Shown: one piece after another, positions 52,270 through 62,532 of the stretch
Position numbering within the stretch: position 1 is the first letter of the stretch
Layout: each line of letters starts with the position of its first letter
Assembly (NCBI RefSeq): GCF_009828115.1
Contig: NZ_WTYL01000002.1
Coordinates: 372,001 to 436,000 of the forward strand
DNA from: Allopontixanthobacter sediminis
GTDB lineage: Bacteria > Pseudomonadota > Alphaproteobacteria > Sphingomonadales > Sphingomonadaceae
DNA: 64,000 bases
Direction of reading: 5' to 3'
Translations under genes and position numbers: made by a program
The notes under the pieces: model-generated
The model's database searches: none
What the model saw: the letters and a program-made list of their open reading frames with translations, nothing else
What the model was told of the DNA's origin: nothing

Positions 52270-53148
52270 CATCCCCGCTAATGCCAGCACTGATCCGGCA
52301 ACCGCCAGCAGCGACCATTCATACCCTTCGATAAAGGTCGAGATCAGCATCGCGATCACCACCACGAACAGGCTGTTGTAGGCCGCCCTGCCCGCGCCGA
52401 TCTGCCGCACCAGCGTGTAATAGAGCGGAAACGTGACCACCGATCCGGCCAGCGCCAGCCAGACCATGCCGAACCAGTAATCGGGGTCGGAGGGGAAGAC
52501 CGGCGGGCCAGCGGTAAACCACGCGAGCGTGAAATCCGCGATCACTCCGTATAACATCGACCATGCCAGCAGGCTGACCATCGCCAGCGAGCGGCCGGTC
52601 GGGTTGGCCTGCACCACATTGGCGACCGATGCCGACAGGATTCCGCCAATTGCCAGCCCGATGCCCAGTGGAATGTTGCCGCCCAGTGGAGAAATGCGCG
52701 CTTCGTGCACCAGCAGCAACACGATGCCTGCGATCGCCACCAGGCTTCCCAGCAGGAACCGTGCCGTGAGCTGCTGTCCGAGCAGGGCCCGCCCGAGCAG
52801 CGCGTTGGGCACCATCAGCAAACCGAACATCACCGCGACGATGCCCGAAGTCAGGTGCAATTCCGCGCGGTAGACGAAATTGAAATTGAGGCAGAACTGG
52901 CTGAGGCCGATGAACACCGCCAGCAAGTGCCCGTTTCGGCCGATACGAAGCGATTTGCCAGTAAACAGCGCCAAGGCGAACATGCACGGCGTCGCCAGCA
53001 TGAACCGCCAGGTCACCGACCAGCTGGGCGGAACCTCGTCGATCTGGCCGGTGATCACCCACCAGGTCGAGCCCCAGATCAGGGCGACCAGCAGGAACGG
53101 CAGCGCCACCTGCGGTCTCAGCAGCGCATGCGGCGGGTTTTCGCTCAT
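52240..53148 (-). CDS. EamA/DMT-superfamily transporter
   Basis: 302 residues with ten membrane helices in two five-helix halves. It starts VALPFLLVALIWGSTWWVITGQ, the EamA N-terminal signature; the second half begins near FSTGG-equivalent LGGNIPLGIGLAIGGILSAS. Metabolite or drug exporter of unknown substrate. The ATG at 53148 overlaps the threonine aldolase stop (ATGA). Coupling to an amino-acid enzyme suggests it could export an amino-acid-related compound, which is inference. Confidence 0.86.
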   Translation of the reverse strand: MSENPPHALLRPQVALPFLLVALIWGSTWWVITGQIDEVPPSWSVTWRFMLATPCMFALALFTGKSLRIGRNGHLLAVFIGLSQFCLNFNFVYRAELHLTSGIVAVMFGLLMVPNALLGRALLGQQLTARFLLGSLVAIAGIVLLLVHEARISPLGGNIPLGIGLAIGGILSASVANVVQANPTGRSLAMVSLLAWSMLYGVIADFTLAWFTAGPPVFPSDPDYWFGMVWLALAGSVVTFPLYYTLVRQIGAGRAAYNSLFVVVIAMLISTFIEGYEWSLLAVAGSVLALAGMLLALRAKHV

Positions 53149-54152
53149 AGGGAAGCAAGCGCCTTGGCAAGGGCGAGTGCATCGTCCGGCCTTGTATTCC
53201 ACGCGGTCACGAACCGTCCGGCGCCGGTACCCCAATCGTAGAAGCCGAAGCCCTGCCCGCGCAGCGCGGCGCGTTCTTCGGCGCTGCAGCGCACGAACAG
53301 TTCATTGGCTTCGACTGGATGCAGCAGGCGATCCCCGGCAGCCCCGGCAATTTCCTGCGCTGCGGCGTTGGCGGCGCGGGCATTGGCAAGCCACAGCCCG
53401 CCCTCGACCATCGCCAGGATCTGCGCGGCGAGGAACCGGCCCTTCGATTGCAGTTGCCCGGCACGTTTGAGCCGGAAACGGGCGACATCGGCAAGGCCGG
53501 GCGCGAAAAACACGATCGCTTCCGCGTTCATGCCGCCGTTTTTCACGCAGCCGAAACTGAGCGCATCGACCGGCCCGGCAGCCTCGGCGGCGGAGCACCC
53601 CAGAAACGCGGCAGCGTTGGCAAAGCGTGCGCCGTCCATGTGCAGCGGTAAGGCCCTTTCCCGCGACAAGGCGCCAATCGCGGCCAGTTCAGCCGGGCGG
53701 TAGGCGCGGCCATATTCGCTCGCTTGCGTGATCGAGATTGCGTGGGGGTGGACCTGATGGACCCCCTCCCGCACCGCATCCGCCACAGCGGCGATGGTTT
53801 CGGGCGTGAGTTTCGCGCCGTCGCCGTCGGCCAGCAGCAGCTTCGCACCGTGAAGGTAGAACCCCGGCGCGCCGCCTTCGTCCATCTCGATATGCGCTTC
53901 GCGGTGGCAGATCACCCCGCCATGCGGCTGGACCATGGTGCCGAGCGCAAGGCAGTTCGCCGCCGTGCCGGTGGCGGCCCACAAGACGGAACATTCCCGG
54001 GCGAACAACTCTCCGAACGCATCGTCCATCCGGCGCGACAGTGCGTCGCCGTCATAGGGTGCGTCGGCGGTGTCCGCAGCTTTCATTGCTTCCCAGACCG
54101 CGGGGTGGACGCTGGCGGCATTATCGGACAGGAACTGTTTGCCTCGGCTCAT
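53145..54152 (-). CDS. Low-specificity threonine aldolase-type PLP enzyme
   Basis: 335 residues of the beta-eliminating lyase family. SDNAASVHPAVWEAM is the N-terminal phosphate-binding region, REAHIEMDEGGAPGF follows, and the PLP Lys is in DALSFGCVKNGGMNAEAIVF; LPLHMDGARFANAAAF has the PLP-ring Asp. It cleaves L-threonine or L-allo-threonine to glycine and acetaldehyde. ATG 54152 is chosen over the GTG one codon earlier. Operon with the EamA transporter; divergent from the small GNAT gene. Confidence 0.88.
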   Translation of the reverse strand: MSRGKQFLSDNAASVHPAVWEAMKAADTADAPYDGDALSRRMDDAFGELFARECSVLWAATGTAANCLALGTMVQPHGGVICHREAHIEMDEGGAPGFYLHGAKLLLADGDGAKLTPETIAAVADAVREGVHQVHPHAISITQASEYGRAYRPAELAAIGALSRERALPLHMDGARFANAAAFLGCSAAEAAGPVDALSFGCVKNGGMNAEAIVFFAPGLADVARFRLKRAGQLQSKGRFLAAQILAMVEGGLWLANARAANAAAQEIAGAAGDRLLHPVEANELFVRCSAEERAALRGQGFGFYDWGTGAGRFVTAWNTRPDDALALAKALASL

Positions 54153-54223
54153 CACCCACCGCCCTTAGCTGGCCCGCCGTCCAGCGCAAGCCCGCGCGTT
54201 TCGCGCATCAAGGAGAACCATCG

Positions 54224-54523
54224 ATGGATGCACCCGGTGTCCGCATTACCCGCCACGATTCGGCCAGCAGCGGCGAATATCACGCCCATGTCTCCGGCAG
54301 CGAAGCCGTCGGCCGCCTGACCTGGGTCACCCGCAGCGACGGGGCACGCGTCGCCGAACACACGCTGGTTCCGCGCGAAATCGGCGGGCGCGGAATTGCC
54401 GGGCTGCTGGTGAAGGAACTGGTCGCCGACGCGCGCGAACAGGATTTCCGCATCGTTCCCCAGTGCAGCTATGTCGCGGCCAAGTTCGACGAGCACCCCG
54501 AATGGGCCGACCTATTGGCCTAG
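54224..54523 (+). CDS. Small GNAT-family N-acetyltransferase (YjdJ-like)
   Basis: 99 residues of the short GCN5-related family. AEHTLVPREIGGRGIAGLLV is the acetyl-CoA binding loop (R-x-x-G-x-G/A form), and the C terminus PQCSYVAAKFDEHPEWADLL is the family hallmark, with the conserved C-x-Y and HPEW-type end. The ATG at 54224 has AAGGAG eight bases upstream. Acceptor unknown. It converges on the PH-domain gene with a 12-base overlap. Confidence 0.88.
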   Translation: MDAPGVRITRHDSASSGEYHAHVSGSEAVGRLTWVTRSDGARVAEHTLVPREIGGRGIAGLLVKELVADAREQDFRIVPQCSYVAAKFDEHPEWADLLA

Positions 54524-56059
54524 CTCGGAAAAATCGGTGCGGGCGATGCTCGTCAGGACGGCGCGGCGCAGTTCTTCCGCTAGGTCGGGTGCAATGCCGC
54601 TGACCGCCATGGTCCCGCCCGCAAGCCCGAGGTGCAGCGTCGCATAGCCCCGCTTGCGGCCAAGGATGTGCTGGCTGATTTCGACCGACTGCAGCTTTGC
54701 CCGGCTAGCGATCGACAGTTTCGGCACCAGCCAGCCGCTGCCGATGAACAGCTGCGACGGCGACAGCGCATGGCGTTCGAACCGCCACAGATAAACCTGC
54801 CGCAGTCCGAGGAAAACAGCGGCAGCCAAGGGCACCAGTGCCAGCCACGGACGGTCCAGAGCGATGGTCACAACGGCCACCGGGGCGAGCAGGAAGGCGC
54901 TGGCGACGGCGCTGTCGATCCGGGCGTTTGCGGCCCCGCGCTGCCATGCCAGATCCTCGGACGGCGGTTCGAATCCTGCTTCGGCAATGATCGGGCGCAG
55001 TTCGTCCATCTGGCCAAACGGTGCCACCACGTGGTTCGACGATCCGCTGTCTTGCGCCATGCTGACAAAGCTCAGTCCGTGCCAGCCCAACCGGCCGCGC
55101 ACCAGGCCGGTCCCGATGCGGACCGCTTGTACACGGTGCACCGGCATCACCACGTCGGTCCGTGTCAACAGACCGCGGCGGCGGCGGAAGCCCTTGGCGG
55201 TGCGTTCCAGCAGGAAACCCCAATCGCGCAGGACCGTGCGCACCAGCCCGGTCGCCACCCCGACCACCAACAGCGATGCGAGGCCGAGGATTGCCCCCAG
55301 GATCCGGGCGGAGGGGCCGAGGTTTTCGAGCTGTCCGAATGGTCCGGCAAAAAGCTTCTGCCATCCTTCCAATTCCCAGATGTCGAACGGCAGGAAATCC
55401 CCGAAAGTCTGCAAGGCACCGCCGATTACCGCGACAACGGCGAGCGAGAATTCGAACATCCCGAAGGTCAGCAGCCGGCGCGGGCCCATGGCGAACAGGA
55501 CCTTCGCGGGTTCCTCGACCGGCGTTGCGGTGTCGGCATTGGCCGAAGCTTCCGCGCGGGTTTCCGCCCCGGCACCATCCTTGCGCGCCCGGACAACGTC
55601 ACGCAGTCGTTCGCCTTCCTCCTCCGACAGATATTGTAGCGACAGCTCGTCCTTGCCCCCGGCACCGGTTTCGAACCGGACCTGGACCAGCCCGAACAGC
55701 CGCGGGAGCAGCGACTGTTCCAGGCTGACGTCCTGAATCCGCTCGAACGGCACCGACCGTGCGGCGCGGGACAGGATGCCGCTTTCGACCCGGATATCGG
55801 TCTCGCCCACAGTGTAGGTCAGCCGCCGCCAGTGGAGATAGGCAAAGCCCGCGCCCGCCGCCGCGATGAATACGCCGAGGCCAAGCGCCGCCAGCAGGCC
55901 GAACGTTTCGTCCCGCATGCTGTAACCAACCGCCACCATCGGCAGGATCGCGCGCTGGAGCCCCTGCAATCCCTGCGTCACGAAGCCCAGCGGGTTCGTT
56001 CGTTGCGGCACATTGCGGGTCTCTGAGATCGGCCCGGTGTCGGGGTTCGCGGGCGTCAC
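54512..56059 (-). CDS. Membrane protein with bacterial PH domains (YdbT-like)
   Basis: 515 residues. Several hydrophobic pairs alternate with bPH_2 (DUF304) domains: RRLTYTVGETDIRVESGI with RSVPFERIQDVSLEQSLLPRLF, a second near RTDVVMPVHRVQAVRIGTGLV and a third near KLSIASRAKLQSVEISQHIL. This three-domain form matches YdbT. Function in the envelope is unknown. It overlaps the smaller YdbS-like gene by 4 bases, the usual pairing. Confidence 0.88.
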   Translation of the reverse strand: MTPANPDTGPISETRNVPQRTNPLGFVTQGLQGLQRAILPMVAVGYSMRDETFGLLAALGLGVFIAAAGAGFAYLHWRRLTYTVGETDIRVESGILSRAARSVPFERIQDVSLEQSLLPRLFGLVQVRFETGAGGKDELSLQYLSEEEGERLRDVVRARKDGAGAETRAEASANADTATPVEEPAKVLFAMGPRRLLTFGMFEFSLAVVAVIGGALQTFGDFLPFDIWELEGWQKLFAGPFGQLENLGPSARILGAILGLASLLVVGVATGLVRTVLRDWGFLLERTAKGFRRRRGLLTRTDVVMPVHRVQAVRIGTGLVRGRLGWHGLSFVSMAQDSGSSNHVVAPFGQMDELRPIIAEAGFEPPSEDLAWQRGAANARIDSAVASAFLLAPVAVVTIALDRPWLALVPLAAAVFLGLRQVYLWRFERHALSPSQLFIGSGWLVPKLSIASRAKLQSVEISQHILGRKRGYATLHLGLAGGTMAVSGIAPDLAEELRRAVLTSIARTDFSELGQ

Positions 56060-56619
56060 ACCGTCTCCCGCTTGATGTGGGCGCGGATCGTCTCGCGCAT
56101 CACCAGCGCGTCTTCGTTCAGCAGGCCCGGCAGGTGTACCGAGGCGTTATGGCTGCCGGCGGTGTGCAGGGTCAGCGTCGCCAGCCCGTAGACCCGTTCG
56201 AGCGGCCCCTGGTTGACGTCGATATGCTGGACCCGCCCGAACGGCACGGCCGTGTCCGAGCGGAACAGCAATCCGCGCACTACCCGCAGCCGGTCTGCGC
56301 CCATCGCGTATCCGCGCGCCTGATAGCGGCGTAGCGGCACGCGGATGATCAGGATGGCGGCCGCGAGCACCACCGGTACGGCGAACAACCCCGTCGGGAC
56401 CAGCTGCGCGCTTTCGAGCACCAGAGAACCGATGACAAACGGCACGGCGGTCAGGGCGATCACGATCCGCAGCACCTTCACATGATTGGGATGCAGCGGG
56501 GTCAGTGCATCGTCGTCATGGTCGGGCGCTTGCCAGGGCGAGGTTACCGAGGAGGCAGCTGGAATCGGGTCGGGTTTCGGAAGCGCGGCGTCCGGTGCGG
56601 TCGGGGGTGTTTCGTCCAT
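56056..56619 (-). CDS. Membrane protein with one bacterial PH domain (YdbS-like)
   Basis: 187 residues: a Pro-rich cytoplasmic leader, two membrane helices (about 50-90), then one bPH_2 domain with YAMGADRLRVVRGLLFRSDT and VPFGRVQHIDVNQGPLERVYGLATL (part). Partner of the YdbT-like protein downstream, with an ATGA overlap. Divergent from the symporter gene with a ~130-base gap. Confidence 0.86.
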   Translation of the reverse strand: MDETPPTAPDAALPKPDPIPAASSVTSPWQAPDHDDDALTPLHPNHVKVLRIVIALTAVPFVIGSLVLESAQLVPTGLFAVPVVLAAAILIIRVPLRRYQARGYAMGADRLRVVRGLLFRSDTAVPFGRVQHIDVNQGPLERVYGLATLTLHTAGSHNASVHLPGLLNEDALVMRETIRAHIKRETV

Positions 56620-56747
56620 GGTGCCTTAGATGGCTAATACGCTGGCGACTGGCAAGGAGCATTTGCAGCCCCGACACCCCGCCGGGTGCCCGCCATACGC
56701 AGAGGATTGACCTACACGCAGGATCGGGCAATCGCTCGTTCGGGGAG

Positions 56748-58447
56748 ATGATACCGTTGGACAGATTCGAACTTGCGCTGACCTTGGTCAGCTGCGCCGC
56801 CTTCATGGCCGTGGTCGCGGCGATTTCGTGGAGGATGGCGCGCGGCAGCGTTTCCTCGCAGGAGGGGTACTTCCTCGCCGGACGTAATCTCGGCGGGATT
56901 TTCATCGCCGGATCGCTGCTGCTGACCAACCTGTCCGCCGAGCAGCTGATCGGCCTCAACGGGTCCGCCTACGGTTACAACATGTCGAGCATGGCGTGGG
57001 AAGTAACTGCCGCGATCTCGACCATCGCGATGGCGCTGATTTTCCTGCCCCGGTATCTGAAGGGCGCGTTCACCACCCTGCCGGAATTCCTGGCGGACCG
57101 GTACGATCCGCAGGTCCAGCGTATGTCTGCCGTCCTGTTCCTGCTCGGCTACGGTCTCGTGACGATCCCATCGGTGCTCTATTCCGGATCGCTGGCGGTG
57201 ATGAAGATTTTCGATGTGCCAGTACTGTTCGGGATCGGCGAATTCCCGGCCTTGGTCGCAATGGTGCTGGTGACCGGCGTGACCGGCGCAATCTACGCGG
57301 TGTTCGGCGGGATGAAGGCGGTCGCGGTGTCGGACACGATCAACGGCATCGGCCTGCTGATCGTGGGCGTGCTGGTGCTGGTGCTCGGCTTGCTGGCGCT
57401 GGGGGGCGGAGAATTCCTCACCGGCCTGTCCCGCCTGGCCGCGGATCATCCGGAGAAACTGAACGCGATCGGCGGGCCGGAAGACCCCACGCCGTTCGGG
57501 ACGCTGTTCACCGGCATGATCATCGCCAATTTGTTCTACTGGTGCACCAACCAGTACGTGATCCAGCGCACGCTCGCCGCCCGATCTTTGGCGGAAGGGC
57601 AAAAGGGAGTGCTGCTGTCCGGGTTCTTCAAGGTGCTGGTGCCGTTCCTGATGATGATCCCGGGAATCATCGCGTTCCATCTCTACGGTCCGGGCCTCGC
57701 GACGATCGACCTCGCGTTTCCGCAGCTGGTGAAGGACCTGTTCCCGATCTGGCTGATGGGTTTCTTCCTCGCGGTGCTTCTGGGCGCGGTGTTCAGTTCG
57801 TTCAATTCGCTGGTCAACAGCGCGGCGACGCTGTTCTGCCTCGACATCCTGCCGTCGATCACGTCGAAGACCTATGACGACGCAGCGATTGTCCGGATCG
57901 CGAAGATCGCCAGCATCGTGGTTGCGCTATTTTCCTTCGCCGTCGCGCCGCTGCTGTACTTCGCTCCCGACGGGCTGTGGCAGATCATCCGTATCTTCAC
58001 CGGGTTCTACAATATCCCGATTATCACCATCGTCCTGGTCGGCCTGTTCACCCGCCGGGTGCCGGCGCTCGGGGCCAAGCTGGTGATCGTGTTCCACGTG
58101 ATCGCCTACGGCATCATCAAGTTCGCGCTGGCGGACGTGGTGACGCTCCACTTCCTCCACCTTTACGGCGTGCTGTTCGTGATCGAACTCGGGATCATGC
58201 TGGCGGCGACGTGGATTCGCCCGCGGCCGGAACCGTGGAGCTTTGTTTCGCGCCAGCGCACCGACCTGACACCGTGGCGCGGCGCGATCCCCACGGCGAT
58301 CCTGCTGGGGAGCCTGGTTGTCGCGATCTACCTGATGTTCTCGCCCATCGGCCTTGCCGGTGACGGTCCGCTTACCGGCACGTTCTGGACGCTGATTGCC
58401 CTGCTCGCGGCGGGCAATATCGGCTGCTGGTGGCTGGCTGCGCGAAA

Positions 58448-58469
<22 letters not shown>
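56748..58469 (+). CDS. Sodium:solute symporter (SLC5/SSS family, YidK-like)
   Basis: 573 residues with about 14 membrane helices. SSQEGYFLAGRNLGGIFIAGS, NLSAEQLIGLNGSAY and WCTNQYVIQRTLAARSLAEGQKG are SSS signatures, and the sodium-site Ser/Asn region AVFSSFNSLVNSAATLF is near residue 345. The sugar-type subgroup is likely, substrate not determinable. ATG 56748 has GGGGAG directly adjacent; a TTG at 56757 would be better spaced. The stop codon at 58467-58469 lies inside the convergent tRNA-Thr gene, so the last seven or so codons are specified by tRNA sequence. Confidence 0.87.
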
Positions 58470-58522
<53 letters not shown>

Positions 58523-58680
58523 ACACCATTTCGCGTATTCCTGCCAAGGGGCGGCGAAAGCGGCCCATGGCAGGGGCGCGCTATTGGCTGGTGGACCTGT
58601 GGTTGTCAAGGACGGTCTGACCGACAAACCGAAGGGCGCGCTTGCGTTAGGGCGCGCATCGCGGCAATCGGCGTGTCACC

Positions 58681-58848
58681 ATGGCAAATGACCCGCAAAA
58701 GCTAACCAGGCAGGAACGTCTCGCGGCCAAGCTGCGTGAAAATCTGCGCCGCCGGAAAGCCCAGACCCGCGCGCTGCAAGAAAATACTGCCGGGGAGGCG
58801 GGTGATTCGCCCCCTGCCACCCTTCCCAAAGACAGCGCCAAAAGCTAA
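58681..58848 (+). CDS. 55-residue basic helical protein of unknown function
   Basis: An ATG-to-TAA frame of 56 codons immediately upstream of gpmA. The protein has a strongly basic, helical N-terminal half (LTRQERLAAKLRENLRRRKA) and a Pro/Ser/Ala tail ending LPKDSAKS. Its codon use matches neighbouring core genes, and the L-RENLRRRKAQ-R pattern resembles small conserved proteins of sphingomonads. It lies 31 bases before gpmA and may be co-transcribed. No strong Shine-Dalgarno sequence precedes the ATG. Function unknown. Confidence 0.65.
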   Translation: MANDPQKLTRQERLAAKLRENLRRRKAQTRALQENTAGEAGDSPPATLPKDSAKS

Positions 58849-58879
58849 CCATCCCGCCTGATCAACGCAGGAGCCTGAC

Positions 58880-59566
58880 TTGCCGACCCTTATTCTCGTC
58901 CGCCATGGCCAGAGCCAATGGAACCTGGAAAACCGCTTCACCGGATGGTGGGACGTGGACCTGACCGACCTGGGCGTGGAAGAAGCGAAGGCGGCGGGCC
59001 GCTTGCTGGCGGAAAAGGGCGTGATGCCGACACGGGCGTTCACCTCGGTCCAGACCCGCGCGATTCGGACCCTGCACCTCGCCTTGGCAGAAGCCGACCG
59101 GCTGTGGATCCCAGAAACCAAGGACTGGCGCCTGAACGAACGCCATTACGGCGGCCTGACCGGCCTCGACAAGCAGGAAACCCGCGAGAAGCACGGCGAC
59201 GAACAAGTCCACATCTGGCGCCGTAGCTTTGACGTACCCCCGCCGGCGATGGACGCAGGCAGCAAATACGATCTTTCGGGCGATCCGCGTTATGCCGGCA
59301 TCACCATCCCGAACACCGAAAGCCTCAAGCTGACGATCGAGCGGGTGCTGCCCTATTGGCAGAGCGATATCCTGCCGGTGCTGGCCAGCGGCGAGACAGT
59401 GATCATCTCCGCCCACGGCAATTCGCTGCGCGCGCTGGTGAAGCACCTGTCCGGCATCTCGGACGACGATATCACCGGCCTCGAGATTCCCACCGGCCAG
59501 CCGATCATCTATGAATTCGATGACACCATGACGCCGGGCGAACGATATTACCTGAAGGACGGCTGA
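58880..59566 (+). CDS. gpmA: 2,3-bisphosphoglycerate-dependent phosphoglycerate mutase
   Basis: Glycolytic interconversion of 3- and 2-phosphoglycerate. 228 residues. [20 protein letters not shown] holds the catalytic His, [15 protein letters not shown] the Glu, and [17 protein letters not shown] the second His. The start codon is TTG at 58880, with AGGAG six bases upstream and no in-frame ATG that would keep the RHG motif. It begins a tightly packed gene set gpmA-purE-purK-folA-ribF-ileS. Confidence 0.95.
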   Translation: MPTLILVRHGQSQWNLENRFTGWWDVDLTDLGVEEAKAAGRLLAEKGVMPTRAFTSVQTRAIRTLHLALAEADRLWIPETKDWRLNERHYGGLTGLDKQETREKHGDEQVHIWRRSFDVPPPAMDAGSKYDLSGDPRYAGITIPNTESLKLTIERVLPYWQSDILPVLASGETVIISAHGNSLRALVKHLSGISDDDITGLEIPTGQPIIYEFDDTMTPGERYYLKDG

Positions 59567-59568
59567 GC

Positions 59569-60057
59569 ATGACCACGCCTAAAGTCGCGATCATCATGGG
59601 CAGCCAATCCGACTGGCCAACCATGAAATGCGCTGCCGACATGCTCGATGAACTGGGCGTCGCGCATGACGTCCGCATCGTGTCCGCCCACCGCACTCCG
59701 GACCGGATGGCCGATTTCGCCAAGGGCGCAGCGGAAGCCGGGTTCGCAGTGATCATCGCGGGCGCGGGCGGCGCGGCGCATCTGCCCGGAATGGTCGCTG
59801 CGATGACGCATCTTCCAGTCCTCGGCGTGCCGGTGCAGTCCAAGGCGCTGTCCGGCATGGACAGCCTGCTGTCGATCGCCCAAATGCCCGCCGGAATTCC
59901 TGTCGGCACGCTGGCGATCGGGGAGGCTGGTGCGGCCAACGCCGGATTGCTCGCCGCAGCCATTTTGGGAATTTCCGACACAGCGCTGGCTGATCGGCTG
60001 AAATCATGGCGGGCCGCTCGCACCGATGCGGTCGCGGACCGGCCGGAAGACCGATGA
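59569..60057 (+). CDS. purE: N5-carboxyaminoimidazole ribonucleotide mutase
   Basis: Purine biosynthesis: converts N5-CAIR to CAIR. 162 residues, class [32 protein letters not shown] and [26 protein letters not shown] (part) are the core signatures. It starts 2 bases after gpmA and overlaps purK by 4 bases. Confidence 0.97.
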   Translation: MTTPKVAIIMGSQSDWPTMKCAADMLDELGVAHDVRIVSAHRTPDRMADFAKGAAEAGFAVIIAGAGGAAHLPGMVAAMTHLPVLGVPVQSKALSGMDSLLSIAQMPAGIPVGTLAIGEAGAANAGLLAAAILGISDTALADRLKSWRAARTDAVADRPEDR

Positions 60058-61115
60058 TCGCGCCTGGGGGCACTATCGGCATCCTCGGCGGGGGACAGCT
60101 GGGCCGGATGCTGGCGATGGCGGCGGCCCAACTGGGCTATCGCTGCCACATCTACGCGCCGGACCGGGAGAGCGTGGCGGCGGAAGTCAGCGCTGAGTTC
60201 ACCTGCGCGGCGTGGAACGACGAAATCGCGATCGCCACATTCGCGCAAGATTGCGACGTCATCACCTTCGAATTCGAGAATGTGCCCGTTGGTCCGCTCG
60301 CCTCCCTCGCGGACAAGCTGGCGCCGCATTCGCGGGCGCTGGAAATCGCGCAGGACCGGCTCCACGAAAAAGGCTTTGCCGAGGAACTGGGTGGTCGGCC
60401 AGCGCCTTACATGCCGGTGCATTCAGCGGAAGACCTGGTCGCCGCGATCGACCGGATCGGCGCGCCCGGTATCCTCAAGACCCGCGCCGACGGTTACGAC
60501 GGCAAGGGCCAATGGCGGATCGGGTCGGCCCGCGATGCCGACGCCATCCGCCTGCCCGACGCCGCGACGATCTATGAAGGCCTGGTCCATTTCAGCGCCG
60601 AATTCTCGGTCATCCTGGTCCGCGGGCATGACGGCGAAGTGCGGTTCTGGGACAGCGCCGAAAACGTCCATGATCACGGCATCCTGTCGAAATCCTCGCT
60701 ACCACCCTCCGCGCAAATCCTCGATCAGCTGGAACAGGCGCGCACACTTGCCAGCGGGATTGCCGCCTCGCTCGGCTATGTCGGGGTGCTGACCTGCGAA
60801 TTCTTCGCCACGGACGCCGGGCCGGTGTTCAACGAAATGGCCCCGCGGGTGCACAATTCCGGACATTGGACAATCGAGGGCGCGGCCACCAGCCAGTTCG
60901 AAAACCACATTCGCGCGATCTGCGGCCTCCCGCTGGGGTCGACCGCGACCATTGCGGCCGAAGTGACCATGGCCAACATCGTCGGACCGGACGCGCTGAG
61001 CGCGCACGAAATGCTGGGCGACCCTGCCGCACACCTCCACCTGTACGGTAAGCGCGAGGCGCGTGAGGGACGCAAGATGGGCCATGTCACCCGGCTTGGA
61101 CCGGCGACCGAATGA
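60054..61115 (+). CDS. purK: N5-carboxyaminoimidazole ribonucleotide synthase
   Basis: ATP-grasp enzyme forming N5-CAIR from AIR, bicarbonate and ATP; works with PurE. 353 residues. [20 protein letters not shown] is the N-terminal signature, [17 protein letters not shown] the ATP-grasp loop, and [19 protein letters not shown] the metal-binding region. The ATG at 60054 overlaps the purE stop (ATGA); its own stop overlaps folA by 4 bases. Confidence 0.96.
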   Translation: MIAPGGTIGILGGGQLGRMLAMAAAQLGYRCHIYAPDRESVAAEVSAEFTCAAWNDEIAIATFAQDCDVITFEFENVPVGPLASLADKLAPHSRALEIAQDRLHEKGFAEELGGRPAPYMPVHSAEDLVAAIDRIGAPGILKTRADGYDGKGQWRIGSARDADAIRLPDAATIYEGLVHFSAEFSVILVRGHDGEVRFWDSAENVHDHGILSKSSLPPSAQILDQLEQARTLASGIAASLGYVGVLTCEFFATDAGPVFNEMAPRVHNSGHWTIEGAATSQFENHIRAICGLPLGSTATIAAEVTMANIVGPDALSAHEMLGDPAAHLHLYGKREAREGRKMGHVTRLGPATE

Positions 61116-61597
61116 ACCAGCACATCGTTCTGATCTACGCCCGCGCCGCCAACGGCGCGATCGGCAAGGACGGCACCCTGCCGTGGCATTTGCCGGCCGA
61201 CCTCCGGCATTTCAAATCGCTGACCATGAACAAGCCGATGATCATGGGCCGCAAGACCTTCGAAAGCCTGCCCGGAATGTTGCCGGGGCGTCCCCATATC
61301 GTGCTGACGCGGCGGGAGAAGTGGGATTCGGGCGAAGCGGAAGTCGCGCGGACAACCGAGCAAGCGCTGGAGCTGGCGGGCGATGGTGACGTGGCGGTGA
61401 TCGGCGGCGCGGCGATATATGACGTGTTCCTGCCGCTCGCCCACCGGGTCGAGCTGACCGAAATCCACGGCGAATTCGATGGCGACACCTTCATGCCGCC
61501 GCTGGGACCGGAATGGACCGAAACGGCCCGCACCGACCACCCTGCGGATGCGCGCCACCCGGCCTATTCCTTTGTAACCTACGAGCGCGCCACATGA
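61112..61597 (+). CDS. folA: Dihydrofolate reductase
   Basis: NADPH-dependent reduction of dihydrofolate. 161 residues. AANGAIGKDGTLPWHLPADL gives the substrate-binding loop with the catalytic Asp, and MIMGRKTFESLPGMLPGRPH the NADPH site, with VAVIGGAAIYDVFLPLAHRV later. Overlaps purK and ribF by 4 bases each. Confidence 0.96.
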   Translation: MNQHIVLIYARAANGAIGKDGTLPWHLPADLRHFKSLTMNKPMIMGRKTFESLPGMLPGRPHIVLTRREKWDSGEAEVARTTEQALELAGDGDVAVIGGAAIYDVFLPLAHRVELTEIHGEFDGDTFMPPLGPEWTETARTDHPADARHPAYSFVTYERAT

Positions 61598-62532
61598 GAT
61601 GGCTCGATCACCGCGAGGAATTGCCGGAATCCCTGCGCGGGGCGGTGATTGCGCTGGGCAATTTCGATGGCTTTCACCTAGGTCATCAGGCAGTGGCGGG
61701 CGAGGCGATCCGCTGGGCGCGTGAACAGGGCCGCCCTTCGATTGTCGCCACCTTCGATCCCCACCCGGTGCGGTTCTTCAAGCCGGAAACTTTGCCGTTC
61801 CGTCTGACTACCCTGGAACAGCGGCAGGAACTGTATCTGGCTGCCGGGGCGACGGCGATGCTGGTGTTCCATTTCGACGCCGGGCTGGCGGGAACCTCGG
61901 CGGAGGATTTCGTCGGCGGCCTGCTGCATGACCGGATGGGCGCAGCGGGCGTCGTTACGGGGGAGGATTTCACCTTCGGCAAGGGCCGCAGCGGCAACCG
62001 CGCCCTGCTCGAATCGCTCGGGAAAACGCACGGCATCGAAGCGCGCGCGGTGCCCCCGGTGATGGACGGCGGCGCGCCGGTATCTTCTAGCCGCATCCGC
62101 AGCGCGCTGCAGGCGGGCGACCCGCAGGAAGCCGCGCGGCTGCTGACCCGGCCATTCGCGATCCGGGGCATCGTCCAGCACGGCGACAAGCGCGGGCGCG
62201 AAATCGGCTATCCCACGGCGAACCTGCCGGTCGAAAGCTATCTGCGCCCCAGATTCGGCATCTACGCGATAACCGGCACTATCCTGAGTACCGGTCAGGA
62301 ACTGAAGGGAGCGGCCAACATCGGCATCCGCCCGCAATTCACTCCGGCGAAGGAATTGCTCGAGCCGCATTTCTTCGATTTCTCCGGCGATCTGTACGGT
62401 CAGGAGATCGAAGTGGCGTTCCATCACTTCCTGCGCCCCGAAGCGAAATTCGATTCGCTGGACGGGCTGCTCGAACAGATGGAGCGGGATTGCGGGCAGG
62501 CGCGGAAACTTCTAAGCGCCGCCTCCTTATGA
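61594..62532 (+). CDS. ribF: Bifunctional riboflavin kinase / FAD synthetase
   Basis: 312 residues. The N-terminal FAD synthetase has VIALGNFDGFHLGHQAV (HxGH site) and the kinase domain has GREIGYPTANLPVE, then ANIGIRPQF. It makes FMN and FAD from riboflavin. The ATG at 61594 overlaps the folA stop; its stop overlaps the ileS start (ATGA at 62529-62532). Confidence 0.96.
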   Translation: MRWLDHREELPESLRGAVIALGNFDGFHLGHQAVAGEAIRWAREQGRPSIVATFDPHPVRFFKPETLPFRLTTLEQRQELYLAAGATAMLVFHFDAGLAGTSAEDFVGGLLHDRMGAAGVVTGEDFTFGKGRSGNRALLESLGKTHGIEARAVPPVMDGGAPVSSSRIRSALQAGDPQEAARLLTRPFAIRGIVQHGDKRGREIGYPTANLPVESYLRPRFGIYAITGTILSTGQELKGAANIGIRPQFTPAKELLEPHFFDFSGDLYGQEIEVAFHHFLRPEAKFDSLDGLLEQMERDCGQARKLLSAASL

